DNA of 64,000 bases from contig OX419757.1 in NCBI GenBank assembly GCA_948567375.1, positions 68,014,001 through 68,078,000 on the forward strand, written 5' to 3'. The DNA comes from Lunularia cruciata (lineage: Eukaryota; Streptophyta; Marchantiopsida; Lunulariales; Lunulariaceae). How positions within the stretch are numbered: the first letter of the stretch is position 1; every line of letters begins with the position of its first letter. Positions 20,050 through 31,994 of the stretch are shown one piece after another. A program made the position numbers and the translations under genes. Under the pieces are notes generated by a model, which had not been told where the DNA came from, searched no databases, and worked only from the letters and a program-made list of their open reading frames with translations.

Positions 20050-21470
20050 AAGGTTCATACGAGCTTGCAACCTTTACTTCTTCCAAACGAGTGCTTATTG
20101 GAAAAGAGACCAATTGGTAGTGCTGATTTGATCTATTGTTCATTAAGAACCGTGAATTAGTAAGAACAGTGGATTATCTTCTTAAGTATTGGAGGAGTGA
20201 GAAAGAGACGGTGATCCAGATCTATTGATTGTTTTTGGTGATCAATAGTTGGGAAAAGGTAGGCGGAGGGATTCTTCTTGATTCTAGCTTCATTTGTGAG
20301 AGAGGAGAGTAGTGTGACTTGTTGGGCCAAGTCTATCATTCAAGAAAGGCGACAAGGGCAGATAGAGAATGTAGGAGATGGGAGGCAAGTGGGAAATGAG
20401 TAGGATAGATACGTGTGACTCGTGAAGAGAGGAAAGGAGAAGTTTATTTGGACAGATTGTGCTTCTTGCTATTGTTCAGTGTCTATAGCAGAAAATCTTT
20501 TCTTCATCTTTATGTCGGCCTCATGCAAGCTCTTGGAGTTAACCCGTGTTCAATTGGTGGAGCAGTAGGACATTTGAACCCCACAAAGTGGTCATTACAA
20601 TTGCGGAGAAGGAGAAAGACAAAACAGAAGTGCTCTCTATTTGTTTGTCCATCACTCACTCCTCTCACTCTATTGTGGTCTTTTGACAAAGTGGTATCGA
20701 GGAATGCCTAGGGCTGACAATAGATAGATAGAGGTACAGCAGGTGGAACTAGAGAAGCAATAGTCAGGAAGTTCTAGCAAGGAACAACGGTTTAGATGGA
20801 GGTGCAAGTTTGGAACTTTGGTTGCACCGGTTGAAATCTAGGAGGGAATAATTGCATTTTGTGGTTGCAGTAGCTATGGGTACCAATAGTTCCTGGTCTG
20901 ATTGAGAGAGAAAATTCTAAATTAGGAGCAGTTTTGCTATTGCTCTGGCAGTTTGAAAAGGGGAGGAAGAAGCTTTGGGGCGGATGAAGTGCAAGAATTA
21001 GGTCTCTTTAAGATAGGAAATTGTGGATGATCAAGGCAAGAATTGAGTGAGTTTGTTTGGAGTTTTTGTATGTAGTGCTTGTGTCTGGCATTGGTGGTGG
21101 TGCTAGGAATTTATGACAAAGAGGAGCAAATCATTGGATTGAGGGAAGTCAAGATTGGCATCAAAAATTAATCAGGACTTCACAAAGACAGGAAGGTGGA
21201 AAGGGCCAAGCAAGAATGAGTATGATGATCAAGAATTTGTGTGTAGCTTGCTATGCAATTAGTATGATGATCAAGAATTGTGGGTACTCCCACTCAAGAA
21301 AACTGAAAAGTGAATGGGACCTCCTTGAAATGCCCTTCATAACAATTTCAAACTCACTCCTTTCTCTTTGGCTGCTAGTAGTGTAGCTTTCTCTGCTAGT
21401 AGTGTAGCTTTCTTGAGAGTATGATGACTTTGAGTATTTAAAGGAGCTGCTGTAAAAATATTTTCATCTT
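20050..21470 (+). other. C leader, long and without recognised genes
   Basis: About 1.4 kb between primer site and gag. A 98-codon frame at 20415-20711 is open but resembles nothing I know. A second primer-site-like GTGGTATCGAGG is at 20691-20702. Could include captured or inserted DNA. Confidence 0.45.
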
Positions 21471-22440
21471 ATGACCCACTCTCTTGAGTATTGGAGTTTA
21501 AAGGTGGAAGGTTCAAGGACTCAAGAAGAGTCTTTAAGTGCAGCAATAGCCTCAGTAGTACTTGTGGAGCAGAAGAAAGTGAATATGGATACCTTGAAGC
21601 TTGGTGGACCCAAGTTTGATGTGGCAAAGTTTGACAGCCACATGGGTTACTTGCTATGGGGACAGAAGGTGAAAGGACTATTGAGGACAACTAGTTTGGG
21701 TAAGCTCTTGAGGGAGAAATATGAAGATGTGAGACAAAGTGATTGGGATGATGTGCAAGAGCAAGCTATGAATACTCTTTTGCTTCACCTTCAACCCCAT
21801 GTGATCAAGCAAGTGGGGGAAAATTTTGATTGTACCTCCTTGTTTGATGCACTTAAGAGCAAGTATTAGCAGAATGAATTGTCAAATAGATTGTACACCA
21901 ATCTCAAACTAATCACATTCAAGATGAAACGAGGGACCAACATCAAAGACCATGTGGATGCATTTTGTGTGACCTAGTAGTAGACTTGAAAAACTTGGGA
22001 GAGGACTTGAATGAGGAGTGGAAGTGCTACACTTGTTGGGCTCCTTGCCGCCATCCTATCAGTCACTTTCATGAGTTTTGTTGCACAGTGAGAAAAAGAC
22101 TTCTACCTTTGAAGAGGTGACAACAACTCTACTTATAGATGACTTGCAATAGGAACTTGTTGCAACCTTAGTGTCATCTTCTACTCAGGGCAATGCTTTG
22201 GTTATCCAATGTGGGAGACCTCAATGGAGGATTAATGATAGTGATAAGGGGAAAAGCAAGGCCAAGTTGAGGTCTAAGTCTAGAGGCAAGTCCAAGGAGA
22301 AGAAACAAGTGACTTGCTAGGGTTGTGGCAAAGTAGGCCATATGAAGGAGTGTAAAGCTAAGAGAAATGGAAAGGTGGATGAAGGCTCTTCAGCAAACAT
22401 AGCTTATGCTAAGGAGGATATTGATCTAGTGGATGATTAG
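21471..22440 (+). pseudogene. C gag
   Basis: Copia gag: LGGPKFDVAKFDSHMGYLLWGQKVKGLL and the ALKSKY block, with a stop at 21867-21869. It continues with shifts to a zinc knuckle GCGKVGHMKECK near 22320-22356, just after a stop where the first cysteine pair begins. Confidence 0.8.
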
Positions 22441-22497
22441 TATGATTTGTGACCTTGTGGTTATGCCCTTTGTGCCTCATCTCCTAGCATGGATGAT

Positions 22498-22812
22498 TAG
22501 TGGATTCTAGATTGTGTTTGCTTGTACTATATATGCTATATCAAGGAGCTTTTCTATTCACTTTCAACATTGAATGGTTTAGTTCTGATGGAGAATGATC
22601 AACCTTGTTGGATTGAGGGTATTGGATCCATAAAGATTCAAATGTTTGATGGAGCTTCGCAGAAGTTCAATGATGTTTGGTTCATACTTGACATGAAGAA
22701 GAACCTGATTTCCCTTGGAGTATTGCAAGCCAAAGGTCATCAATGGAGTGTTGGTGATGGGGTACTTTGAGTCACTTTTGGTGGAAATGTTATCTTGCAA
22801 GGTAACTTTTGA
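22498..22812 (+). pseudogene. C protease
   Basis: WILDCVC occupies the place of the copia protease motif W-LDSG, so the catalytic DSG is lost. VWFILDMKKNLISLGVL is the usual downstream block. Confidence 0.7.
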
Positions 22813-22827
22813 AAGAATCTATTTGTA

Positions 22828-23812
22828 TTGGAAGGCACTATAGTGTGTGGAGAAGCCAATGTAACTAGGTCTCAAGATGGGATGACAACTATGTGGCATT
22901 CATGGCTAGGTCATTTGAGTGAGAAGGGTTTGGTTGTCTTGAAAAGAAATGGCTTGCTATCTGGCTTGAAGACTATGAAGTTGGATTTTTATGAGCATTG
23001 CATCTCTGAAAAACAGAATAGATTTGTTTTTAGAATGGGGACCCATAGTTCCAAGGGTTTACTCAAGTGTGTACATAGGGATGTGTGGGGACCATCCCCT
23101 ACACCCTCACACTCTAGAAAAATTTACTATATAACATTTATTGATGACTACTTGAGGTGTGTGGATTTATTTCATGCACCACAAGTCTGAAATCTTTGCC
23201 ACTTTCAAGAAGTGGAAGACCCAAGTGGAGACTCAAATTGGGGAGAAGGTGAGGTGTCTAAGATCCAACAACAGCAGGGAGTATGTCTCTGGAGAGTTTC
23301 AGGCATATTGCATAGAATAAGGGATAACTTGCCACCTTACCACAGATTATACTCCGCAACAAAATGGTGTTGTTGAGGGGCTCAACCGGACATTTTTGGA
23401 ATATGCACGGAGTATGTTGAGTGAATCAAAGTTGCCACGTGATTTTTGGGCAGAAGCTATCAACATAGCAACATATGTGGTAAATATTTCTCCATCTAGT
23501 GCAATCAACTTCAAGATGCCTTATGAGTTGAGGCATCAGCGACCAGCTGATTATGGTAGATTGAAGATATTTGGTTGTGGTACATATTCACTCACACGTA
23601 AGGAGGATAGGTCCAAGTTGGATGCTAAGTCAAAGAAATGTGTTTTTCTTGGCTATGCAAGTGGAGTGAAAGCTTATAGGTTATGGGATCCAATAGCGTG
23701 TAAGGTTGTGGTTAGTAAGAATGTATCCTTTGATGAATTCAGATCATTCAAGGTGGGGAGAATGCTTAGGCTCCCTTTAGTGACAAAGGCAAGTCTCCCA
23801 CCTTGGATCTAG
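22828..23812 (+). pseudogene. C integrase
   Basis: GAG-pre-integrase WHSWLGHLSEKGL, core CVHRDVWGP (HSDVWGP in the family) and FIDDYLR, then a frame shift near 23190. PQQNGVVEGLNRT carries the catalytic Glu (23350-23390). The C-terminal part FWAEAINIATYVVN and KIFGCG is open to 23812. Confidence 0.85.
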
Positions 23813-24050
23813 TTGAGGGGGAGAATGATCACTTAAGTGATGAAGAGGAAGGAGGTGCTCAAGTAGTAGAGCAAGTTCTTGAAGAGCAAGAACAAATGGA
23901 GCAAGTAGTTATTGATGAGCAACAAAATGTACTGGTCTATCTCGCATTGGACCTACACATGGAGATCAAGCGGAGAGTTCATCCAGGAGGTCATCAAGGC
24001 ATGATAGTCAAGCTCTAAATAGATATGGTACGTGGATTGATTCAACAAAG

Positions 24051-25670
24051 TTGTTGGATAATGACTTAACTTTTGGGGATGATGCTCATGCTTTGGTCTT
24101 GGAAGAAGGTGAACCCTCATCCTACAAGGAGACATATTTGTCTAGTGAAAAGGATGTGTGGTTTGGTTCTATAGAGAGGGAGTTGGAATCCTTGAGGGAT
24201 AACAAAACTTGGGAGCTAGTCAGGTTACCTAAGGATCAACAAGTTGAAGGAGAGTCCTAAGGAGAGATCAAAGATCTACAAGGCTAGGTTGGTAGCAAAG
24301 GGGTTCACTCAAGAGAAGGAGGTGGAATATAATGAGGTCTTTTCTCTTGTTGCAAAGTATTCTATAAGACATCTATTATGTATGTTTGTTGCATTATTTG
24401 GTCTTACTTTAGATCAAATGGATGTTGTCACAAGTGGCGTTTCTCTATGGCACCTTGGATGAAAGGATCTTCATGAGACACCCTATGGGGTTTTTGAAGA
24501 AAGGCCAAGAGGACAAGGTGTGCAGATTGCTGAAGTCCTTGTATGGATTGAAGCAAGCACTTCGCCAATGGAACAAGAGGTTTGATGTGTTTATGCATGC
24601 TCAAGGTTTCAATAGGAGTTTATTTGATCCTTGTGTGTACATGAAACCTGTGAGCAATAAGACCTTGGTTTTATTATTCTTGTGTTATATGTGGATGACA
24701 TGTTGATAGCTGCCAAGGATAGATTTGAGGTGAACAAGTTCAAGGCGCTCTTGAGTTTGGAGTTTTAGATGAAGGATCTATGGTTGGCCACAAGGATATT
24801 AGGCATGGAGATCAAGAGGAACTTGGGCATGGTTTAGTTGTAGTTGATGCAGGGCAAATATGCTAAGAAGGTACTTGCTAGGTTCAACATGGAGAACTGT
24901 AAACCACTAAGTACTCCTCTAGCTTCTCATTTCAAGCTTTCAACGGCATGTTGTCCTACAGATGCCGTGGAGAAGGGTTTGATGGCTAACATTCCTTATG
25001 AGAAGGCTATTGGGAGTCTTATGTACTTGATGACTTGCACTAGACCTGATCTTGCCCTAGCACTGGGTAAGGTGTACAGGTATATGTCAAATCTATGAAG
25101 GACACATTGGGAAGCGGTTAAGTGGATTCTCCGGTATTTGAGAGGTACACCAGACTATGGGCTCTTATTTGACAAAAGATCAATGAATACCACATCACAT
25201 GATGGTTATGTAAATGTTGACTATGGATAAGATTTGGACAAGCCGAGATGAACAACGGGGTATGTATTGACACTTGGTGGTGGGTACATTAGTTAGAGAT
25301 CTACCTTGCAGAGGTGTGTTGCACAATCTACTACAAAAATTGAGTATGTGGTAGCAATGGAAGGAACAAAGGAGGAAATTTGGTTGGATAGACTTGTTGC
25401 TGAGAGGGGGCTAATGCACGGTAATGTGATGCTTCATTGTGACAGTGAAAGTGCTTTACACCTAGCTGAAATCAGGTGATGGATAGTAGGTTAAGCATAT
25501 AGACATCATATATCACTTTCTTAGGCAAGTTGTGTTTGAGAACAAGTTTGATCTAGTCAAGATTGATGGTAAGCTCAACTCGGCTGATGCCTTTACCAAA
25601 GTCATACCTTCAAAAAGTTTCTCTAGGTATTGTGCTACCTTGCAGGTTGTGCAAGTGGAGCATGAGTAGG
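24051..25670 (+). pseudogene. C reverse transcriptase and RNase H
   Basis: RT fragments: ELESLRDNKTWELV, KARLVAKGFTQEKEVEYNEVF, LLKSLYGLKQALRQWN and the catalytic YVDDM region at about 24685-24710, where the frame shifts. The LTR-proximal RNase H contains KHIDIIYHFLRQVVFENKFDLVKI-like wording near 25495-25560 and a copia tail (ADAFTKVIP). At least four frame breaks. Confidence 0.83.
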
Positions 25671-25858
25671 ATGACCTAGCATTAGTGGTGAACTTGGCTA
25701 TTTTAGTTACTCTATCCATGTATAGGCTATGGTTATAAGTTCTAGTTTATCCTAGTTTAAAGGAGGGGTCAAGTGATTGGTTGTCTTTCTAGAACTTCCC
25801 ATTGAGTGATAAGTTGTTGCAAGGTTACTAACCCCAAGACAAGAGTCAAAGGGGAGAT

Positions 25859-26118
25859 TGTTAGGTTTTACTCTAATGTCTAGGGGTTAGGTTGGATTTG
25901 TGAGTGGACTCTGATATGGTGAGGAAGATTTGAGTGATGGTAGAGGTCTGTACTAAAAAATTGGCATGAGGCTGAGGGAGTAAAGTTGGTGTTGAATGCT
26001 TCCCATGGACGTAGCCTCACATCAAGGTGAACCACGTACCTTCTATATAATGAATAAGTACTCTAGTGATATGTTTTGATGTGTGAAGGTTTCTGTAATT
26101 CTTGTTTGATTCTCAACA
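25859..26118 (+). repeat. C 3' LTR
   Basis: TGTTAGG...CTCAACA, preceded by polypurine tract AAAGGGGAGAT (25848-25858) and followed by CATAG. Confidence 0.92.
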
Positions 26119-26123
26119 CATAG

Positions 26124-26640
26124 GAGGCTTGTGAATATGTCTCCAAGATTGATGTGAGAGAGAATGGTCACAACATCAAGGATGCACTTGTTGATGGAGG
26201 ATCAATAGTGAATGCTATGTCAGAAAGGTTAATGAAGAATTTGGGTATGATACCCTCTATACCTTCAACATTTGTGGTGAGCATGGCAAAAAAGCAACAA
26301 GTTAGACCAATAGGGGTGATGGATAAGGTGGTAGTTTAAGTTATGGGAGTTCAAAATCTCGTGACTTTGCAAGTCTTGAAGGATTCAAGTTATAATTTTC
26401 TTCTTGGGAGGCCATGGTTGAGAGTAGCATGCATAATTGATTGATGGCATGAAGGGTACTTGAGGATTGGGCTATCAAACCATAGAATTAGAATTCTTGT
26501 GACTAACACTACAAACACCTCACATTCAGATATACCATCTTTTGATTATTGGGAATCAGATTCAGAAGCATGAGCTTCAAGTGTGGACACAAGCATGGAA
26601 GAGGAGACTTCCACTAAGGATGATGAATCTTGATTTGATC
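26124..26640 (+). pseudogene. B protease
   Basis: Resumes B after C. KDALVDGGSIVNAMSERLMKNLG is the aspartic-protease active site with DGG instead of DSG/DTG. FLLGRPWL, in a shifted frame near 26395-26420, is the second block (ILGRPWL). Stop at 26337-26339. Confidence 0.75.
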
Positions 26641-26645
26641 TAGAT

Positions 26646-28250
26646 GTGTATCTCTTATATGTTGTGGATTTTTCACCTAAGCTAGAGGTTTTTAAGGATC
26701 CAGATAAATCACCATTTATACTTGAGGAAATAAAAAGGAGGTTATCTACCCTCAAGTATAGTCTAAATATTACCAAGGAGGAGAAAGTGAGATTTGAGGA
26801 GATTTTCTACAAATTCATCTATGTTTTTGCTTTCAAATACAAGGATCTAAAAGAAGTCACCTTAGAGGAGCACAAGATTGAGGTGGAATCACATGCATGA
26901 CCTGTCCGCCAAAAATAATGTTGCATTAATCCACCAATATCTTTGGTTGTGAAGGAGGAGATTGATAAGCAAGAGGAGGCAAGATTTATCTTTGAGGTGG
27001 AGAATTTAAAATTGGGTGTCTCCAATTACAATTGTGAAGAAAAATAATGACAAGCTTTGGGTATGTGTGGATTACAAGAAGCTCAATGTTGTTACTAAGA
27101 AATACTATTACCCTTTGCCATTCATTGATGAGATCTTGGAGGAGGTTGTAGGTCATGAGAGGGATAGTTTTGGAGATGGTTATAGTGGGTATAACCAAAT
27201 CAAGATTGCACCAGAGCATCAACAACTCACCATGTTCACCACACCTTGGGAGACTTATGCTTTCAAGGTTATGCCTTTTGGGCTTTGCATTGCTCTAGCC
27301 ACATTCCAATGATTCATGAACAAGGTGTTTGAACCTTTCATTGGGAAATTTGTGAGAGAATTCATTGATGACTTTTGTGTCTATGGGAGCAAGGAGGAGC
27401 ATTTTGAGGACCTAATCAAGGTCTTGCAACACTTGAATGAAGCAAATGCATCACTCAACCCAAAAAAGTGCATTTTGGTTGTGAAGGTCAACTTTTGGGG
27501 CATATCATCTCCAAGGATGGAATAGCAACTGATCCTAAGAAGGTGAGGAAAATCTAAGAGACCTACCATTCCCTTCAAGCTTGACAAAGTTACTCTAATT
27601 CTTGGGGATTGTTGGGTACTATAGGAGGTTCATCTTCTCATTTTCCAACAAGGCTTATGCATTGACCATCTACATGAAGAAGGGTGTAGAATACATGGTG
27701 ATTTTGGAAGACAAGGAGGCTCTCAAAGATTTTAAGGAGCTCAAGCAATCCCTTGTTGTAGCTCCAAATCTTGCTAAACCTGATTGGAGTAAGCCTTTCA
27801 TCCTCTACACTAATGCTTCCAATGTAGCTTTAGGATACACTCTTAGTCAATCAGACCAAGATGGGCATGATCATCCAATAGCTTATGCTTGTAGGCAGAT
27901 GGTTTCAACAAAGAAGAACTACTTTATCATGGAAAGAGAAGGGTTAGTAGTGATCTTTGGTCTCAAGAAGTTTGGACACTCCTTGATTGGAGCACCATTG
28001 TCATGGATCATAAGGCTTTGAGCTACATCTTCAACAAGCCTAATGTGGAAGGGAGGCGAGCAAGATGATTCTCTTGTCTGAGTATGACTTCACCATTAAG
28101 GATAGGCCAAGGAAGAAACATGCAAATGCTAATTTGTTATCTAGTGCCTATGATCATGATGAAGATGAGCCAATGGATGATTCCATCCCAGATGAAGAGC
28201 TCATGAGAATCTCAATCACTCAAGAGGTTCAATGGATTACAAGGAGATTG
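26646..28250 (+). pseudogene. B reverse transcriptase and RNase H
   Basis: RT: VCVDYKKLNVVTKKYYYPLPF (27060-27122), GYSGYNQIKIAPEHQ, VMPFGLCIALATFQ, stop, then FIDDFCVYGSKEEHF with the catalytic DD, and LNPKKC. Frame shifts near 27500-27600. RNase H from about 27780: YTNASNVALGYTLSQ...MEREGLVVIFGLKKFGHSLIG, then a shift into the SYIFNKPNVEG and RPRKKHANANLLS blocks. The expected YVDD is FIDD, normal for this lineage. Confidence 0.85.
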
Positions 28251-28379
28251 TAGACTTTGTAACAAGAGGTAACTATCTAGAAGGGGTGCATGATAGGGAG
28301 AGGAAGGCCCTTGCAACAAGATCTAGACCTTACACAATGGTGGAGGATATTCTTTTTCACCAAGGAGTTGATGGTCTAC

Positions 28380-29500
28380 TTTGAAGAGCAGTGGGCAAGG
28401 AAGAGTATATCTTACTCATAAAGGAGTTTCATGAAGGTTTAGTGTGTGGAGGACACTTTGCAGGAAAGGTGACTGCTTTCAAGATTCTATATGCAAGTTA
28501 CTATAAGAGGAGGATTTTCAAGGATTGCTTTGATTATTGCAAAACTTTTCATGTTTGTCAAGCTTTTGCTAAAAAGTCTACTTCTACTCCATCACTTAGA
28601 TAAATTCCATTGCTATGACCTTTTGAGCAATGGGGAAATGATTTTGTAATTCCTCTCAATAGAACCCCAAGGAACAATTGGCCTATTGTGTTAGTTACTG
28701 ATTATCTTACCAAGTGGGTTAAGGCTAGACCATTGAGGAACAAGAATGAAAATGAAGTTGAGAGATTTCTTTATGAATGCATTATCACTAGGTTTGGATA
28801 CCCTTTGGAGTTAGTTTTTGATAAAGGAGGAGAGTTTACAAGAAGCATTACTACAGCCACATTATGACATTTCTCTATCACACATAGAGTAAATATATCC
28901 TATAAGCCAAATTCCAATGGCTTGACAAAGAGAACCAATCAGACCTTGTGCATGATGTTGGCCAAAGATGCAAAAATAGAGGGGGCTAAACATCATTGAG
29001 ACAAGAGGATTCATGCAATTTTGTGGGAGTATAAGACAACCATGAAGACATCCACCAGATATTCTCTATTTCAATTGGTATATGGTATTGAGTCTACCTT
29101 ACCTATTCACTTTGATCTTCCTACCTTCCAAAGCATTCATAGGAGATTGAAGAAAATACAAGGAGGTGATACAAAGAAGTCAAGGAAGGATCAACTTGTG
29201 GAATTGGACGAGGCAAGAGCAATTACTATGGTTTGAGTGGAGCAAGCCCAAAGGAAACAAGGAGAGCTATGACAAGAGGCAAGGAAAGAAGAAGGTGGAG
29301 CTTTCAAAGAAGATAATTGGGAAATGTTGTTTGATTCCATTTGATTCAAGAGAGTGCAAAAGAAGTTTTTGCCTAAGTACTTTGGACCTGTGGTATTATT
29401 ACACCTATGATCTCAAGGAGTTGGGAGGAAGACACTTTGATATGATTAACCATGACAAGTTGAAGATATATCATAGAAGGTAGAGAGATCTTCACTTTGA
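28380..29500 (+). pseudogene. B integrase
   Basis: Zinc-binding region HEGLVCGGHFAGK...FDYCKTFHVCQ (28430-28565), core with VLVTDYLTKWVKARP near 28690-28730 and KRTNQTLCMML near 28925-28960, several stops. The end carries GRRHFDMINHDKLKIYHRR, a conserved plant gypsy tail also in F (61827 onward). No chromodomain. A purine-rich stretch precedes the LTR. Confidence 0.83.
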
Positions 29501-29531
29501 GGACAAAGTGAAATCTTAGTCCGGGAGTAAA

Positions 29532-30212
29532 TGTAACACCCATTTGTGCATGTATGTGCTATTATGATATTTAATTTGGTATTATAAGTACTTGAGAGAT
29601 GTTATTTCTATAAAGATAAAGTATGGTTCTACATTAGTCATGATTAGCTATATTTACTCATAGCTAAGATAAAGGGGACCTTAACTTAGAGGAAGTGGAA
29701 AAGATGAGCATCACTATTTTGAATTCTAACATACTGACTTGGTATTATTCCTAGGTGTTTGGCTTTGGGGAAAGAGTCAAGAATTCGTCAGCCCACAAGG
29801 CTTTTTGTTTTGGATTCTTCTATAGTCCAAGGATAGCCCATGTGAAGGAATCCTTGACTTAGTGGTTGGGTCAAGATAAGACCACATGCTTGAGAGAATA
29901 TTCTTATGAGTATGGATATTCCTTTAAATTTTTGACTTTTAGCCTAGTAGTTGGAGTTACTCTAGTAATTAGTAACTTTGGTGCATAATTATTCCATAAA
30001 TATATAAACTAAGAGTGAGGAGGTACTCATCATCCTTTCATTTGCAATTATCTCTCTCTCATTGAGTTCTTTAGTGAGCAATATCTTGAGTCTTGGAGTG
30101 TTAACCCTGGAAGAATATGATGGAGTTGGGGTTCTTTGCCTTCTTATTCCATGGTGTGCTACCATAATAGCCATCAGAGGTTCATCTTGAGTGAGAGACA
30201 TACCGGCTTACA
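29532..30212 (+). repeat. B 3' LTR
   Basis: TGTAACACC...GGCTTACA, 681 bases, TATA box TATATAAA near 30001. Lacks the 339-bp duplication and the foldback of the 5' LTR. The sequence after it belongs to element E. Confidence 0.87.
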
Positions 30213-31742
30213 GACTAAACACCATAGAAAGGAATTACTCTACTCAAAATTGGGAGCAACTAGCAATGGTTTAAGCCACCAAAGAATAGAGGCATTATCT
30301 CTTTGAGAAACAAATGATCATGCAAACTTACCACAAACCCTTGTTGTAGATATTACATTTGGAGCACATGAAGAGTTGACATCATCAAGAGGAGGAATAA
30401 TTTCAATTGTTTGATTTCAAACTTGAGTACAAACTTGGTTAGTTCTATGTCTTCCCTGATGTCCTATTACAAAGACCTGATTTGAAGTCTCTTCATCTCA
30501 TCACGATGGTAATTATGACAATGTCAATCAACTCCAAAGCCCAAACCAAGTTTAGGACAACTTTACAATAGGATCACTTCTTTTAGATGGTACAAGTTCA
30601 TCTTATAGCATACAACATTGAGTAGAAGGAAAGCCTTCTATCTTGGGAGAACCAAATCTATGTTCCAACCAAGGGTGATCTTTGACTTGTGCACCTCCAA
30701 GAAGCCCATGACCTACCAATCATTGGTCACATTGGTATGGACAAGATCTTGGGTACCCTACAATGCAAATAGTGGTGGCCCAATATGGCATGAGATTTTG
30801 CAAGTTTGTTTGATCTTATAAGAGCTGCCAATGCAACAAGGCCAACAGCTAAAAATTGAGTGGACTCCTTCAACCACTCCCCATTCCATATGCTTGATGT
30901 GAACACGTGAGCTTAGATCTTATCACATCCTTACCCAAGATGAAGCAAGATTACCAAAAATTATGGTGTTTGTGGATAAGCTTAGTAAGCAAATCCATTT
31001 GGCACCAACCTTTGATATAATGAATGCTCTAATTTTGGCTCATATCTACTTCAACAATATCTTCAAGCATCATGGGATACCTTGTGTACTCATCTCCAAT
31101 TGTGATCTTTCATTCATTAGAAAATTTTGACAAGCACTCTTCTAGATACTTGGCACCAAGCTTGCTTTGTCCATGGCTCATCATCCTCAAATTGATAGAT
31201 GAACCAAATTTGCAAATTGCACATTAGAGGATATAGTTTTTGCCTTGTCAATGTTCACCATACCAACTAAGATGAATATCTTGTAGTTGTTGAGTTTACC
31301 TACAATAATTCCAAACATGCAAGCACCAAATTCTCTCTTTTCTTCCTTAATTTTGGCCAAGATCCCCTTGTTCTAGATTCCCTTCCTGCTCCTCTTCCAT
31401 CTCATGTCCCTCATACTTCCACATTCTTGACCACCATATCCCAATCCCTCCAAAAAGACAAATCTCATCTCCTTGTTGCTTAGAATTGTCAGAAACAATA
31501 TACGGACCACCATCAGCATGATATCATCTTTCAACTCAATGATAAGGTCATGCTCTCCCCTAGTAACCTACCCCTCACACTTGATACTCAAGTTTGTAAA
31601 CTTGCTCCTAATTGGATAAGACTATTTAATGTCACCTAATTCATTTCTTGTGTTGCTTATCAACTTGCCTTGCCTTATCATATGCAAATCCACCCTATCT
31701 TTCATGTTTCCAAGTTAAAACCCTTTGTTCCTAATCCATCTT
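30213..31742 (+). mobile_element. Element E: A-like gypsy fragment (RNase H to end of integrase)
   Basis: Begins inside RNase H (RLNTIERNYSTQNWEQLAMV) and follows A1 from about 10540 through integrase (FVDKLSKQIHLAP, LDLI, HHGIPCVL) to HPIFHVSKLKPFVPN, then is cut where the A3 LTR begins. More diverged from A1 than A2 is, with stops in nearly every 100 bases. Confidence 0.8.
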
Positions 31743-31975
31743 ATTTAGCTTGCAAGCCAAGTTAATCAAAAAGCTTCTCGAGAAGCTTCCTTCTAGAAGT
31801 TGCTTACTTGGCATGCAACTAAGCTAGTTAGAAGCTTCTAGAAGCTACCTACTTGGGGTACAAGCTAAGCTATCTTAGCTTATTTTGGAATATTCTAGGC
31901 TACTTTGTCTTATTTGCTACTTTTTTAGCCCTACTAACTTTGTCACTAAACTCCATATTGTTACATATTCCTCCA
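31743..31975 (-). repeat. A3 3' LTR, truncated
   Basis: Minus-strand LTR: starts TGTAACA at 31975 and is cut at about 31743, before its TATA box. GAAGCTTCTAGAAGCTTC-like units are readable near 31825-31845. Adjacent to the polypurine tract at 31976-31988. Confidence 0.8.
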
Positions 31976-31994
31976 CCGCTAGTTGGTGACGTCC

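Larger units (their letters stand above)
19776..26118 (+). mobile_element. Element C: Ty1/copia retrotransposon in B
   Basis: LTRs 19776-20035 and 25859-26118 (260 bases each), exact target duplication CATAG (19771-19775 and 26119-26123). Domain order gag, protease, integrase, RT, RNase H is copia. The LTRs differ at about 23 positions by hand count, mostly transitions. Stops and shifts in every domain. The leader between primer site and gag is long (about 1.4 kb). Confidence 0.93.
4652..30212 (+). mobile_element. Element B: Ty3/gypsy retrotransposon, host to A2/A1 and C
   Basis: Both LTRs, a leader, gag, protease, RT, RNase H and integrase can be followed in order on the plus strand once the two insertions (6545-17632 and 19776-26118) are set aside, leaving about 6.4 kb of internal DNA. 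RT wording (YYYPLPFIDEIL, VMPFGLCIA, FIDDFCVY) and the integrase resemble non-chromodomain plant gypsy lineages of the Athila/Tat type; no chromodomain follows the integrase. Flanking bases (CGACA left, GACTA right) do not match, and the two flanks come from unrelated elements D and E. Confidence 0.85.

Noticed and set aside
20691-20702. Second primer-binding site in C (GTGGTATCGAGG)
   Set aside because: Not next to an LTR end; the site at 20038 is two bases from the LTR and matches better. Recorded as a curiosity.
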